A stretch of DNA of 64,000 nt from Hordeum vulgare subsp. vulgare (lineage: Eukaryota; Streptophyta; Magnoliopsida; Poales; Poaceae), in the NCBI RefSeq assembly GCF_904849725.1, contig NC_058524.1:349491823-349555822 (forward strand), read 5' to 3'. The notes below the pieces were generated by a model, which worked only from the letters and a program-made list of their open reading frames with translations, was not told the origin of the DNA and searched no databases. Made by a program: the position numbers and the translations under genes. This document shows positions 25,147 through 36,189 of the stretch, piece after piece; the first letter of the stretch is position 1; the number at the start of each line of letters is the position of its first letter.

Positions 25147-27374
25147 AGGAGCGCACAGGACGAAGCTACGGAGGTGTATGGTGCTCTGGGAGTTCTATGG
25201 AGAGGAGGGGCTCGGGAAGGCCCAAAGTGAGCGGAGGTCGAGGCGGCATCACCGGTCGTAAGAGGAGGGAGAGGGTTCAGGGATCACCTTGGAGCACACC
25301 GGGAGGCAATTAGGAGGGAGAGAGAACCAAGGGAGAGAAGATGGGAGCCGAGGGAGGCCTTAAATGGAGGTCGCGACAGGGTGAGCTCGGGTGTGCCTCG
25401 AATGCCCTCAAGCATGGAGATCATGCACGCCAGAGCCGTTTTAGAGGCAACATGGTGTTGGGGTGGGGCGTGGGAGGACGGAGAATGTACTTGGTGTGTG
25501 TGGACACCCTACTGGAGCGAGACGCGAGCTACACGACAGCTTCCTTCGCCAGAGCGCCGTTACTGCAGGTCTGCAGTGTGGTCACCACACGACCCGGTGT
25601 GCACATCATCCTTTTGGTTGGCCAATGATGTCCAGCATGCATGGCAGAGGGTGATTGTGGATTTTGGTCTCATTTGGGGCAGTGTAGGTGGGGTTTCAAC
25701 AGGGGCTAAGTTTGGAGCAGCAAACTTGGGGGCTACCGGAAGGGTTTTTACTAGGGGGAACCTGGGATGAAAGCTTGTGTAGTAGCCTCCCTACGCAAGG
25801 ACTACATGACCACCAAGTTTCAGCTCACGGAGAGGAGTATATCTAGAACTTGCAGTTCAAGACTACATTTCTGCCAAAAATCTAGTTTTAGAAGGGTTGC
25901 TCAAAATCTCCGCATGATCCTGCTATTTTTGTGTGTGCGAAGATGCATTAGGCACACAAGAGGTGGTCTGGAAAGATTTGGGATCATTAGCATAAACAAA
26001 AATAATGGGAGAGGGGTAAAAGAGGTGCTGGTATGGTGAAAAAGAGAGGGGAAGAGAAGGAGTTACCCTCCAATAATTGATCAGGGGCCATGGCAAGGTT
26101 ACGCAGGGTGGAATAGGTCTAGCACATGGTGTGGTAAAATTTTTGGAGTAAGGAGAATATCTTACGGTCAACTTTTCTTGTCCTTTAGATTATGGCGGAA
26201 GCCGTTTGATGTTGTCTAGGGGCATCTAGGGGTATCCAATGGCCTTGAGACTCACGATGGGTAAATGGTAAGACCATTTGGCGGTGATCACTAATTTTGA
26301 GATTATATAGTGAAAGTTGACAACGTAAACTTGATAAACCCTAGAAATGGGAAGAAATGGTTTCTGCAGATATTTTGATGCAAATTAATTCCCGCTAATG
26401 CACCACTTGGTGTCGTCGTGTTATTTGATTATTAGAGGATGGTCAAAAAGTTTGGGATCAATTGGAGAAACTTTACAATGAAAAATTTCCCAATTCTCGA
26501 AATTGACATAATAGGTTTTGAGGGTTTTTGGACAAGTTCATCTGTTCTCCTTGATGCACCGCTTTGTGTGGATGCATTATTAGAGTATTAGAACATGTCC
26601 ACAAAATTTGGGCACAAAAGGATAAAGTTGACAATGTATAGTTGCTCAAATTTGGTTCTAGACAGATAGGGTTTTGGAATATTTTGGTGAATCAAATCAA
26701 TTTGGATTAGGATGAAACATGGGAAGATCATCACACATATCATGTGTGACATGCTCGAATTTCAGTGGAATTATTTGAGAACATTTCTTATAGAAATATG
26801 TCAAAATCTTAAAATAGACAATAAGGGTTTTGTCCAATATTTTGAACATAACCATGTGTTGAAACTCATATATATGGAAAATATATTTCCACTCAGTTTC
26901 CTTAAATTTTCTCAAATATTTTGGAAGCAAGAAAATATTTTTTCTTCTTAAAAGACCATTTCTAGACTGGGTAAAAGCTATTGAACTAAAATAGGAAAAT
27001 AACTTTTAAATTAATAGTTTTGGTGTTTTGATAAAATTTGGGGCAAAGAAACTTCCCTAATTTGAGGACTCATAGTACAAATCCCAACTTAGGGATTTTT
27101 GAAAGCCTAAATTAAATAAAAGATTTTTGGTCAAAATGATATTTGGTAAAAATGGTTTTGGGTCCTATACACATGGCATGGTCATTGGGCAACGATTTGG
27201 TTCAAAGAGATGAGTCTAGAGAGTAGTAGGAAGTTTGGTGATTTTGAAACCACAATCAAGCAAGCATGCAATGACAATCAAGTCACGCATTATATCACTC
27301 AGAAAAATTATAATTGGTTCTAAATTTTAAGGTATGTTAACTTAGCAAAGTAAGGCAAAAGAGAGGGTGTGACA

Positions 27375-28194
27375 ATATCTCTATTTAATCCACCCATAAA
27401 AACATGCAAGGATAGCTTCATTTTCCTCGACAATATGACATATAATCATGCAAGTTTGTAATTCCTGATAATATTCTTCTACAAAAAAATCCTTGTCTTA
27501 AACATTGCAACTTTTGAAGTATTCATGTTGATGGAACGGAACGAATACGCATAGAAGTTTTCTAAGCAACCCAAGTTGTTGGGATATTAGCATGATGTAT
27601 TCTAGAATCTTGAGACCACCAAACACAAGCAAAACTAGTGAATGCACAAACAGTAGGAACAACATGTTGATCCTTAGTAAATTGTAAGCACATAAAATGT
27701 TGTTCTGTTTCTAACTCCCAAGTAAGATATATATTAGCAACATATCTACCATCAAATGTTGGAATATTCAATTTAAGTTTAGGGAGATGGTCATGATACT
27801 GAACCCGAGGGAGTGGTGCAGCCCTACCATTGCGATTGTATCAATGTGGACGACCTTCTAATGATATGGAGAAACATGTCCCTCATTATAGTAATCGCCA
27901 TCTTGATCCTCATTCTGATCAATGACAGTAGAAGCAGCAGCCACGAAAGCTGCAATAGTAGCAACAATAACAACAGTACTAGAATTTTGGCCTAGGTCGA
28001 TAGGCACACGTTGTGCTCGTCCCATGAAATTTGGGCATTGTTGGTGATGTTGTTGCCGAGGTACAACATGTACAACTGTTGGTGGTAGACGCAAGCACCT
28101 CATTGAACTTAGCATCCATCTTGGGGTCTAACGTCTTCTCCAAACCATGTAGCTTCTCCATGGTATCTCCAAGGCTAAGAAGTCATGTACCTGG
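27375..28194 (-). pseudogene. Gypsy gag fragment (element G, downstream part)
   Basis: The minus strand carries a recognisable plant gypsy gag core: ...LNIPTFDGRYVANIYLTWELETEQHF...FACVWW (27790-27600), the usual P-F-G-Y...W-E...W-W pattern. It is preceded by an acidic DYYNEGH stretch and an N-terminal MEKLHGLEKTL segment at 28161. Frames are shifted and there are stops. The gene continues upstream at 41710-41800, across the inserted TAT1. It is cut downstream at 27375 by the 5' LTR of element 1; the rest should lie left of the window. Confidence 0.7.
28190..28194. repeat. Target-site duplication CCTGG (left) of TAT1
   Basis: Perfect match to 41710-41714, flanking the two 488-bp LTRs. Confidence 0.9.
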
Positions 28195-28682
28195 TGTTGG
28201 GGATATTAGCTGTGACTGACCTGCCCTAGTTGGGCCGGCTTAGTCATTAGGTGATTCATCCGAGCAGGTATTTGGGCCTTGTCCTGGTCAAATCAAGGTC
28301 ATATGGCAGTTTGTGAATCGTGGAAAGTCTCCAAGCTTCGGAAGATAGCGACTTAGAGACCACCGGGGTCACGATTCATAGGAAGGAAAGTATCCTTGTA
28401 AACCCTAGGGGATTTGACCTGTATATAAAGGCGAGTCCCAGGGGACGAGAGGGCAGGTTAGAATCATCGAGTGCTAGGTCTGGCGAGTTACGCCCTCCTT
28501 GTAATCGAAACCACATCAATACAAACCAAAGCAGGACGTAGGCCTTTACCTCCTCACGAGGGGCCGAACCTGGGTAAATCGCCGTGTCTCTCCCTTTTAA
28601 CCCCTTTGAGTCGCCACCAAGGTGCGATGGTTCCAGTACTAAGTCCTTTCACGAAGACATCTGCCGTGACAAAACCACGACA
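28195..28682 (+). repeat. 5' LTR of TAT1 (488 bp)
   Basis: TGTTGGGGATATT ... AACCACGACA. It has TATA box GTATATAAAG at 28431-28440 and a leader beginning about 30 bp on. Same length as the 3' LTR. Confidence 0.93.
28431..28440 (+). promoter_or_regulatory. TATA box of TAT1 5' LTR
   Basis: GTATATAAAG, kept unchanged in the 3' LTR at 41449-41458. It drives the sense genomic transcript. Confidence 0.65.
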
Positions 28683-28703
28683 GTTAGCGCCCACCGTGGG
28701 GCC
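28683..28703 (+). other. Primer-binding-site region of TAT1
   Basis: Directly after the LTR end comes GTTAGCGCCCACCGTGGGGC. GCGCCCACCGTGGGGC-type sequences follow the 5' LTR in many grass TAT elements. I cannot assign the tRNA with confidence. Confidence 0.55.
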
Positions 28704-28770
28704 TACGCACGGTGGAGTTGAGTTCTCAAAGGGATCCCTACCAGGGTTTGGGAGTTACGCGACGGGGCTC

Positions 28771-31130
28771 ATGACTCGAAGCCACCGCGGGATAACCTAC
28801 ATCGACAACCAACAATGGGGACCTGAAGCGGATTCGATTGAATCTGGTTACAGGGTCCCCTTCGGCAAGATCAACACCTTCATCGACATGATCGGATCAT
28901 CCGCGCCTGAGCCAGACATCTCCACCGACATCGTCGAGCCGGCCAGGTACGTTCGCCAAGTCATAACACCAAATCTGACTCGCCCGGTCTTTGTGGGGTT
29001 CACGCAGGGATCGCAGGAGCCAGAACGCACGGCGACTCAGGAAACTACACCGGTCAACTCCGATGACGAATCATCCTTGGGTGACTCAGATTCAATCCGC
29101 TCTCTGCATGGGGATTGTCTTGGGAGCTTGTCTCGGGCCATGGACCCAGAAATCCTTGACCAAACTCGCCGCCAGATCGCCATCTACATGGCTGGGGCGA
29201 CTCAGCCCACACAAAACCCTACTAGAGGCGGTGGAACCGGCGAGACGACCAGGAGCCCGGCCGCAGTCCTAGTGGATTTAGCGGCGGAGGTCACAAGGCT
29301 AATGGCGACTCCCCTCACACCAGAGAACCAAGAGGAGATAAACACGGAGCTGGCGAAACTCAGAGAGGCAGTGGCAAAGGCTCATCGTGATGCCGAGATG
29401 GAGTCCGCCAGGATCGAGACTCGGCAAGCTCAAATTACGGCCGAAAGGATGCGTTTAAACACTGACAACTGGCGGCTCGAGAGACAGCAGCGCGCGTCCG
29501 ACGCCGTCCATCAGCGGAGACACCAGGGTCGCCTACCCCATGACCTCAACCCGACCCGCCTGTTCGACACTCCACGAACCCCTGGGGCGGGAGCCGCCCC
29601 GGGGGGAGGACCGGGTCGCCCGCCTAACCCGCCGGCTCAGCCGGTTGAGGATCACATTCCCTGATTCCGGACGCCTCAAGGCCACTTTTCCAACCCGGTG
29701 GATAACGTGCTTGCCGCAACTCGCCATCTGGAGTCTCTTCCGATTCACGGCAACACTCCTGCCGAGATAGAAGCAAGGAACGCCATCAAGATGTTGAAGA
29801 CGGCGGTGGTTCAAAACGCCCAGTTCTCACATAGCCTCGAGAGGTTTCATTCCACCCCCCAGGCAAGTTACACCAGGAGCTGGCCAGAGGACCAGCCCGC
29901 CGTAAACAGCGGGCCGCGACAGTTCCCACTGGACAATGCGCCCGAACGAAACCCGCCGGGCCGAGATCTCCCAAACATCCAAGACGCCCCGGCTCCCCTT
30001 GTCGGGGGCGGAGGGCAAGTTGGGGTACCATGCTTATCCCCGGCCCTTCAGAACGAAAGGATGCCCAAAGACTTCAAGGGACCAAGGAAAGTGCCTAATT
30101 ATACACCAGACCTCGAGCCGACGTCATGGATTGAGAGTTATGAAATCGCTATGGACATGCTCGACTTAAACGAGGCGATTTGCACCAGATACTTCACAAT
30201 GATGCTCAAGGGGTCGGCACGCACTTGGTTGAAAAACTTGCCTCCCAATTCCATCCAGTCCTGGGCCGAGTTAAAGAGCGTTTCATCAAAAACTTTCGAG
30301 GAACTTGCAAACGTCCGATGATGATCGTCGATCTACAGCACTGTGTTCAGCGCCCGGATGAGTCGGCCCACCATTGGTCACGGCGAGTTGCAGAAATTAT
30401 TCATTCGTCAGATGGTATTACGGCGGCTCAAGCTGTGCTCATCCTCGAGCACAATTGTCATTACGAACCCTTGGTGCAGAAATTGGGGCGACTCAAATGA
30501 AAGGTCCAAGACATGGGCGAGCTGATGGACACCCTCACTAGATATGCCAAGGCCGATGATACCAAAGATCCCGGCGAGGATGGCAAGGCTAATTCGCCTA
30601 AGAAGGGCGAGTCATCCAAAAATCATACCCGGTTCTAGGGGCGTAACCGTCACAATCAAGGGACCAATGGCAAGCGGAGATCACAGGAGGAGCCCTCGGA
30701 CTTAGTCGCCAATACCAACGCTAATAACGGCAAAAAGAAGAATCGAGGTTTCAGTGGGAAGAGGCCGTGTAACTATGAAGAGCTACTCAAGGGCCCTTGC
30801 CCGCACCATGCCACGGCTGACGTCCCGACGAGTCACTCTTGGGAAAACTGCTTCGTGATGCGAGAGTTTCGAGCGGAGGCAATCAAGAAGAGTGAAAATG
30901 AAGACCCAGAAAAGCGCCGCGACCAACCAAAGATAGAACCCTTTCGGCGGTTTTCCCGAACATTGGGCTCAGGGAGGCCTGCCTTCAGGCGGCGGCCAAT
31001 ACCCGGTGCACCACCAGCGGCGGTACAACCCGCCAGGAGTCTTCCAACAGCCACCCCCACAGGGGGCTCCGCAGGGTCAAGACGATAATGGGGGCTTCCG
31101 CAGCAACCCCAAAAAGTTAAGTAATGGGTA
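28771..31130 (+). pseudogene. Gag of TAT1 (decayed)
   Basis: Starts MTRSHRGITYIDNQQWGPEAD at 28771. It is open to an in-frame TGA at 29662-29664, then continues in the same frame (VDNVLAATRHLESLP...) to about 30270. There a one-base frameshift moves it to the frame reading ERFIKNFRGTCKRP...WSRRVAEIIH, followed by further stops at 30498 and 30637. The part 29340-29530 is charged and probably coiled (ELAKLREAVAKAHRDAEMESARIETRQAQ). The core gag domain is 30060-30480 (FKGPRKVPNYTPDLEPTSWIESYEIAMDMLD...ARTWLKNLP). A basic C-terminal tail with CNYEELLKGPCPHH...SWENC, a typical TAT zinc-like region, lies at 30765-30850. Confidence 0.8.
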
Positions 31131-31173
31131 GTACCACGTTTTCACCACTAATGCTTGTAGGCGTGATAAGAAG

Positions 31174-31928
31174 GTGAGTCACCGGGCGTACAATGTATCT
31201 GAGCCGGCGATTCGCAGATACCTCCATTGGTCTGAGCAGACCATAACATGGAGCAGGGAGGATCACCCGCCGAGAGTAGATAACCCGGGCGATCTGGCGT
31301 TGGTCGTGGCTCCCCAAGTGGGGGGTTACACCCTATCAAAGGTACTAATGGATGGTGGCAGCAGCATCAATATCCTATACTTCGCACCTTCCAAAGGATG
31401 AATCTATTGGAGAAAGACCTGATGCCTTCAACCACAGTTTTCCACAGAATTGTCCCAGGCAAGTCGGTTTATCCCATAGGCCAGATCAGGCTCACAGTGG
31501 CATTTGGAACTGCACAGAATAATAGGTCGGAGTCTCTAATCTTCGAGGTGGTCAAATTGAAAAGTCCCTACCATGCGCTGTTCGGGCGACCGGCTTACGC
31601 CCGCTTCATGGCTCGTCCGTGCTATGTCGACCTCAAGCTCAAAATGCCTGGGCTCAAAGGACCCATCACAGTTGATGGAGATAGAAGGATCGCAAAGGAG
31701 TGTGAAGAAGGGGACGCGGCTTATGCGGAAGTCGCCTGTGCTGCGGAAGAGCTCAAACACCATCGGACCAATGTTGACCCGGCGGACATGTCACCCTTGA
31801 AGAAGCCAACTACAGACTCTGAGTCGCCCCTCAAGTTCAAACCAATGCATGACACTAAGACAATCGATTTCGTGCGTGGCGATTCATCCAAGCAGTTCAC
31901 CGTTGGGACGGGTCTAGATCCCAAATAG
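31174..31928 (+). pseudogene. Aspartic protease and linker of TAT1
   Basis: The protease active site is MDGGSSIN, with D-G-G-S at 31351-31362 instead of the usual DSG/DTG. DGGS is common in TAT elements. The frame shifts at about 31398 and then runs openly through SVYPIGQIRLTVAFGT...PYHALFGRPAYARFMA, the conserved stretch between protease and RT. It stops at 31926-31928, just before the RT begins at 31935. Confidence 0.75.
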
Positions 31929-31934
31929 GAAAGC

Positions 31935-33364
31935 GTGCTCATCGAATTCATCCGTGAGACTCGGGACATCTTTGCATGGAAACCTTCTGACATGCCTGGT
32001 GTGCCGAGAGAATTCACTAAGCACCATCTTAATGTTGACCCAAAGTGCAAACCCGTCCAGCAGTACCTTCGCAGATTCAACGAGGAGCGATGCAAGGCGA
32101 TTGGGGAAGAAGTCGCCCGTCTTTTAGCCGCCGGATTCATCGTGGAAGTTTTTCACCCCAAATGGCTGGCTAACCCGGTTTTGGTACTCAAGAAGAATGG
32201 CACTTTTCGTATGTGTATTGACTATATAGACCTCAACAGAGCTTGTCCAAAAGATCCCTTCGCTCTTCCCCGCATCGACCAAATCATTGACTCGGTGGCG
32301 GGATGCGAACGATTGTGCTTTCTAGACGCCTATTCAGGATATCACCAAATCAAGATGGCCGTGGAGGATCAAGAGAAAATGGCCTTCATAACCCCCTTTG
32401 GGGCCTTTTGATATGTGTCCATGCCCTTCGGACTCAAGAGTGCGGGGGCAACTTATCAACGTTGCATCCAGAATTCTCTTCGTAACCAAATTGGTCACAA
32501 CGTCCATGCCTATGTCGACGATATTGTGATCAAGACCCGCCAGGGGGAGACACTACTGGAAGACCTCAAGGAAACGTTCGATAATCTACGGGTATATCAG
32601 ATGAAACTAAATCCTACCAAGTGTGTTTTTGGTGTGCCTGCAGGAAAATTGTTGGGTTTCCTGTATCGGAGCGCGTCATCGAAGCTAACCCGGACAAGAT
32701 CGAAGCGGTTACCTCCCTCGGAAAGACGGCGAACGTTAATCAAGTTCAACGACTGGCGGGTCGCATTGCAGCTTTAAGTCGTTTTGTGAGTCGCCTCAGG
32801 GAGAAGGCGATCCCTCTTTATCAATTATTGAGGAAATCCGATCGATTTGTTTGGACAAATGAGGCAGACGAGGCGCTCGAGGCCCTGAAACGCCAATTGG
32901 TTAACCCGTCGGTCCTGGCAGCCCCAACCGAAAAGGAGCCCATGCTTCTGTATATCGCGACAGATTCCAAAGCAGTAAGTGTGGCAGTGGTCGTTGAGAG
33001 AAAGGAAGAAGGAAAGGAATACCCAGTGCAGCGCCCAGTATATTTTATCAGAGAGGTGCTAACTCTTTCCAAGCAGCGGTACCCACATTGGCAGAAGTTG
33101 GTATATGGGGTGTTTATGGCAAGTCAAAAACTTAAGCATTATTTCCAGGAGCACCCTATCACAGTGGTTAGCTCTGCCCCCCTTGGGGACATCATCCAGA
33201 ATCTGGAGGCAACAGGGCGAATCGCCAAGTGGGCAATAGAGCTTGGGCCTCATCACATACAGTATACTCCTCGCACATCTATCAAGTCTCAGGCACTAGT
33301 TGATTTCGTTAACGACTGGACAGAGCTACAGGCTCCGGAAGACCCGCCTGATCTCACTTACTAG
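31935..33364 (+). pseudogene. Reverse transcriptase and RNase H of TAT1
   Basis: RT motifs are clear: NPVLVLKKNGTFRMCIDYIDLNRACPKD, FLDAYSGYHQI, MPFGLKSAGATYQR and catalytic YVDD at 32511-32522. A TGA sits at 32409-32411 between two RT motifs, and a frameshift lies near 32660. The connection and first RNase H follow (LYIATDSKAVSVAVV...RPVYFIREVLTLSKQRYPHWQKLVYGVFMASQKLKHYF), ending at a stop in 33362-33364. The enzyme would copy the element's RNA and degrade it; this copy cannot. Confidence 0.85.
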
Positions 33365-35121
33365 ACTATTTACTTTGATGGATCCAGGCAGCTGGAAGGC
33401 TTGGGGGCTGGTGTGGTGTTGGTATCCCCTCAAGGAGATAAGTTCTGTTACGTTCTCTGACTCATGTTTCCGTGCACTAACAATGCAGCGGAATACGAAG
33501 CTTTGCTTCATGGCTTGCGACTCGCCAAGGAGATGAACCTAACACGAGTCAGATGTTTCGGTGACTCCGATTTGGTGGCACAACAAGTTTCGGGTACCTG
33601 GGATTCTCGGGACCCCATGATGGCGGCTTACAGGCGAGTTGTGTCTAATGTGGCGGGTCATTTTCATGGTTATCAGGAGGATCATATTGATCGGCGCCTC
33701 AACGAGGCAGTTGATGCCCTCTCGCGACTTGGCTCCCAGAGAAAGCCGGTTCCCCCTAATGTTTTTCTGGATATCTTACATAAACCATCCGTGATTTTAC
33801 CGTCAGAGGAGGAATTGGCGATACCGGATCCCGAGTCTGAGCTCGTGGCGGCTCTCCATGTCACTCCGAATTGGGTTCTCCCTTATCTGGCTTATCTCGC
33901 TCGGGGCGAGTTACCGGCCAACGAAGTTTTGGCTCGCCAGATCGTTCGGCGCAGCAAATCCATGGTCATCATTAATGGCGAGTTATATAAACTGAGCGCC
34001 TCTGGAGTTTTTCAGCGATGTGTTTCCCCGAAGAAGGATGCATAATCCTAAATGACATTCATTCCGGAGATTGTGGGCATCACGCCGGGTCACATTCTTT
34101 GGTATCAAAGGCTTTTCGTCATGGTTTCTTTTGGCTGACGGCTCATGCAGATGCAGAAGACATAGTTCGTCGGTGCGAGGGGTGCCAGCGTTATGGGAGG
34201 CAGGCTCATGTGCCGGCTCAAGAATTAAGAATGATTCCCATTACTTGGCCTTTTGCGGTGTGGGGGCTGGACATGGTTGGCCCCTTTAAGATGTCCTCCA
34301 ACAAGAAGACCCACCTGTTGGTGGCAGTTGATAAGTTCACCAAGTGGGTTGAGGCGGAACCTGTTGGGGCTTGTGATGCGGAAACAGCGGTCAAATTTTT
34401 GAAGAAGCTGATTTTCCGGTTTGGATATCCGCATAGTATCATCACTGATAATGGTACTAACTTGTCCCAAGGGGCGATGCAGGAGTTTTGTCGTCGAGAA
34501 CATATCCGACTTGATGTTTCTGCAGTCGCTCACCCACAATCTAACGGGCAGGCAGAGCGGGCGAATTAGGAGGTTTTGCGAGGGATTAAGCCCCGACTCA
34601 TGGTTCCCCTGGAAAAAACCCCAGGGTGTTGGGTTGAAGAGTTACCTTCAGTACTGTGGAGTATTCGGACTACCCCGAACCGATCCACGGGATTCACCCC
34701 GTTCTTTTTGGTCTACGGAGCAGAGGCTGTTCTCCCTACTGACATAAGGCATGAGTCGCTTAGAGTCGCCGGATATGTGGAACAAGACAATGAGCTGGCG
34801 TGTCAAGACTCTTTGGATGCCTTAGAGGAGGCGCGTGACTTGGCTGCGGCCCGTTCGGCTATCTACCAGCAGGATCTGCGTCGTTATCATAGTCGCCGGG
34901 TTAAGAGTCGGACCTTTCAAGAAGGCGACTTGGTTCTTCGGCTGATACAAGATCGAGCAGGTATGCACAAGCTGTAACCACCTTGGGAAGGGCCGTTCAT
35001 CGTCAGCAAGAACCTCCGCAATGGCTCTTATTATTTGGTGGATCTCCGGCCTAATCGGCCGACCACGGAGGCTGAGTCAACTCGCCCCTGGAATATTGCC
35101 CATTTGCGGCCTTATTACACT
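33365..35121 (+). pseudogene. Second (archaeal-type) RNase H and integrase of TAT1
   Basis: The duplicated RNase H reads IYFDGS..., NNAAEYEALLHGLRLA, CFGDSDLVAQQVSG..., with its acidic residues kept but a stop and a frame change near 33458-33465. Integrase follows: zinc region HHAGSHSLVSKAF...CEGCQRYGRQ (34076-34200), catalytic DMVGPF, TDNGTN and HPQSNGQAERAN, then TAG at 34567-34569. The C-terminal part runs to HKL* at 34977 and, with one more stop, to a GPF-type end ...NIAHLRPYYT* at about 35121. Having two RNase H domains is diagnostic of the TAT/Athila branch. Confidence 0.85.
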
Positions 35122-35220
35122 TGAGCTCTTAAGCTCTACACTATGTAAGTTTTTCAGTTTCATTATGAAGTAATGAAATACTCCCTGACTTCGGGGCTTC
35201 TTCATTAAAAAGAAATTGTG

Positions 35221-35895
35221 TCATCCTGTTGCGACCTTATGAGCCGACAGAATCTGCATTTAGGGTGTGTGCACGAGTTTTCTGACTCGCCTCATCCTGT
35301 CGCGACCTTATGAGCCGACGAAACCTGCATTTAGGGTGTGTGCTCGACCTTTCTGACTCGCCTCATCCTGTCGCGACATTATGAGCCGACGAAACCTGCA
35401 TTTAGGGTGTGTGCACGAGCTTTCTGACTCGCCTCATCCTATCGGGGACCTTATGAGCCGACGAAACCTGCATTTAGGGTGTGTGCACGAGCTTTCTGAC
35501 TCGCCTCATCCTGTCGCGACCTTATGAGCCGACGAAACCTGCATTTAGGGTGTATGCACGAGCTTTCTGACTCCCCTCATCCTGTCGCGACCTTATGAGC
35601 CGACAAAACCTGCATTTAGGGTGTGTGCACGAGCTTTCTGACTCGCCTCATCCTGTCGCGACCTTATGAGCCGACGAAACCTGCATTTAGGGTGTGTGCA
35701 CGAGCTTTCTGACTCGCCTCATCCTGTCGCGACCTTATGAGCCGACGAAACCTGCATTTAGGGTGTGTGCTCGAGCTTTCTGACTCGCCTCATCCTGTCG
35801 CGACCTTATGAGCCGACGAAACTTGCATTTATGGGTGCATGCTTGAGTTTTCTGACTCGCCTCATCCTGTCGCGACCTTATGAGCCGACGAAATT
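35221..35895. repeat. 71-bp tandem array in TAT1 (9 full units and a partial)
   Basis: Units start at 35221, 35292, 35363, 35434, 35506, 35577, 35648, 35719, 35790 and 35862, with periods of 71 (two of 72). Each contains TCATCCTGTCGCGACC, TTATGAGCCGAC and TTTAGGGTGTGTGCACGAGC. Neighbouring units differ by only one to three bases. The array sits between the end of the sense integrase gene and the end of the antisense gene, where the two transcripts would converge. It is not a CRISPR array: there are no unique spacers and this is a plant retrotransposon. Confidence 0.95.
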
Positions 35896-36189
35896 GCTGT
35901 TTTTGTTTAAAGGCATAGCCTTGAGGGTTTTGTACCTTTCTTTCTGATCGCTCTGGGAAATATTTGTTGTCACTTATTTGGTTTTCATATATGCTGTTTT
36001 CAAGGCCTAAAGACAGGTTAATGATCAGAACTACTTCGTCCATGGCAAGTTGAGCATCTTAAAGGAGTCTCAAATATTTCAAAATCGCCTTACGAACGAC
36101 ATAAAGATTCTTGCAAAGGGTATCACCAAAACAGTACCGACTTATGAAATAAACCTATTACATGGCTCTGAGGCTAAAATCAGTAAGGT

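Larger units (their letters stand above)
1..27374 (-). mobile_element. Element 1: old, pol-less chromovirus-derived LTR element (composite)
   Basis: This minus-strand element is rebuilt from four pieces: 3' LTR 1-3038, internal 3039-3384, internal 8372-9592 plus 19178-20895, and 5' LTR 20896-27374. The outer LTRs are alike (about 88% over the ~130 bp compared by eye, including matching ends GGGTGTGACA). A PPT abuts the left LTR and a degenerate tRNA-Met PBS abuts the right one, which fixes polarity. About 3.3 kb of internal DNA remains, with a gag-like remnant and a chromodomain tail but no protease, RT or integrase, so it resembles a LARD. The left LTR runs off the window, so its TSD cannot be tested. 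The outer right edge cuts a gag gene (27375 onward), so it probably inserted into that older element. Confidence 0.7.
20896..27374 (-). repeat. 5' LTR of element 1 (with nested solo LTR)
   Basis: It starts TGTGGGCACCCC and ends GGGTGTGACA. It is 6,479 bp, or about 4.94 kb once the 1,537-bp solo LTR and its 5-bp duplication are removed, close to the 4.98 kb of solo LTR B. It pairs with 1-3038. The outer edge at 27374 breaks a gag gene. Confidence 0.8.

Noticed and set aside
3385..27374. Reading 3385-8366 and 20896-27374 as the two LTRs of a single element
   Set aside because: 3385-8366 has its own perfect GATAG duplication. The other LTR resembles 1-3038 more closely, and no PPT abuts 8366.
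35221..35895. CRISPR-like array
   Set aside because: A head-to-tail satellite without unique spacers, within a plant retrotransposon.
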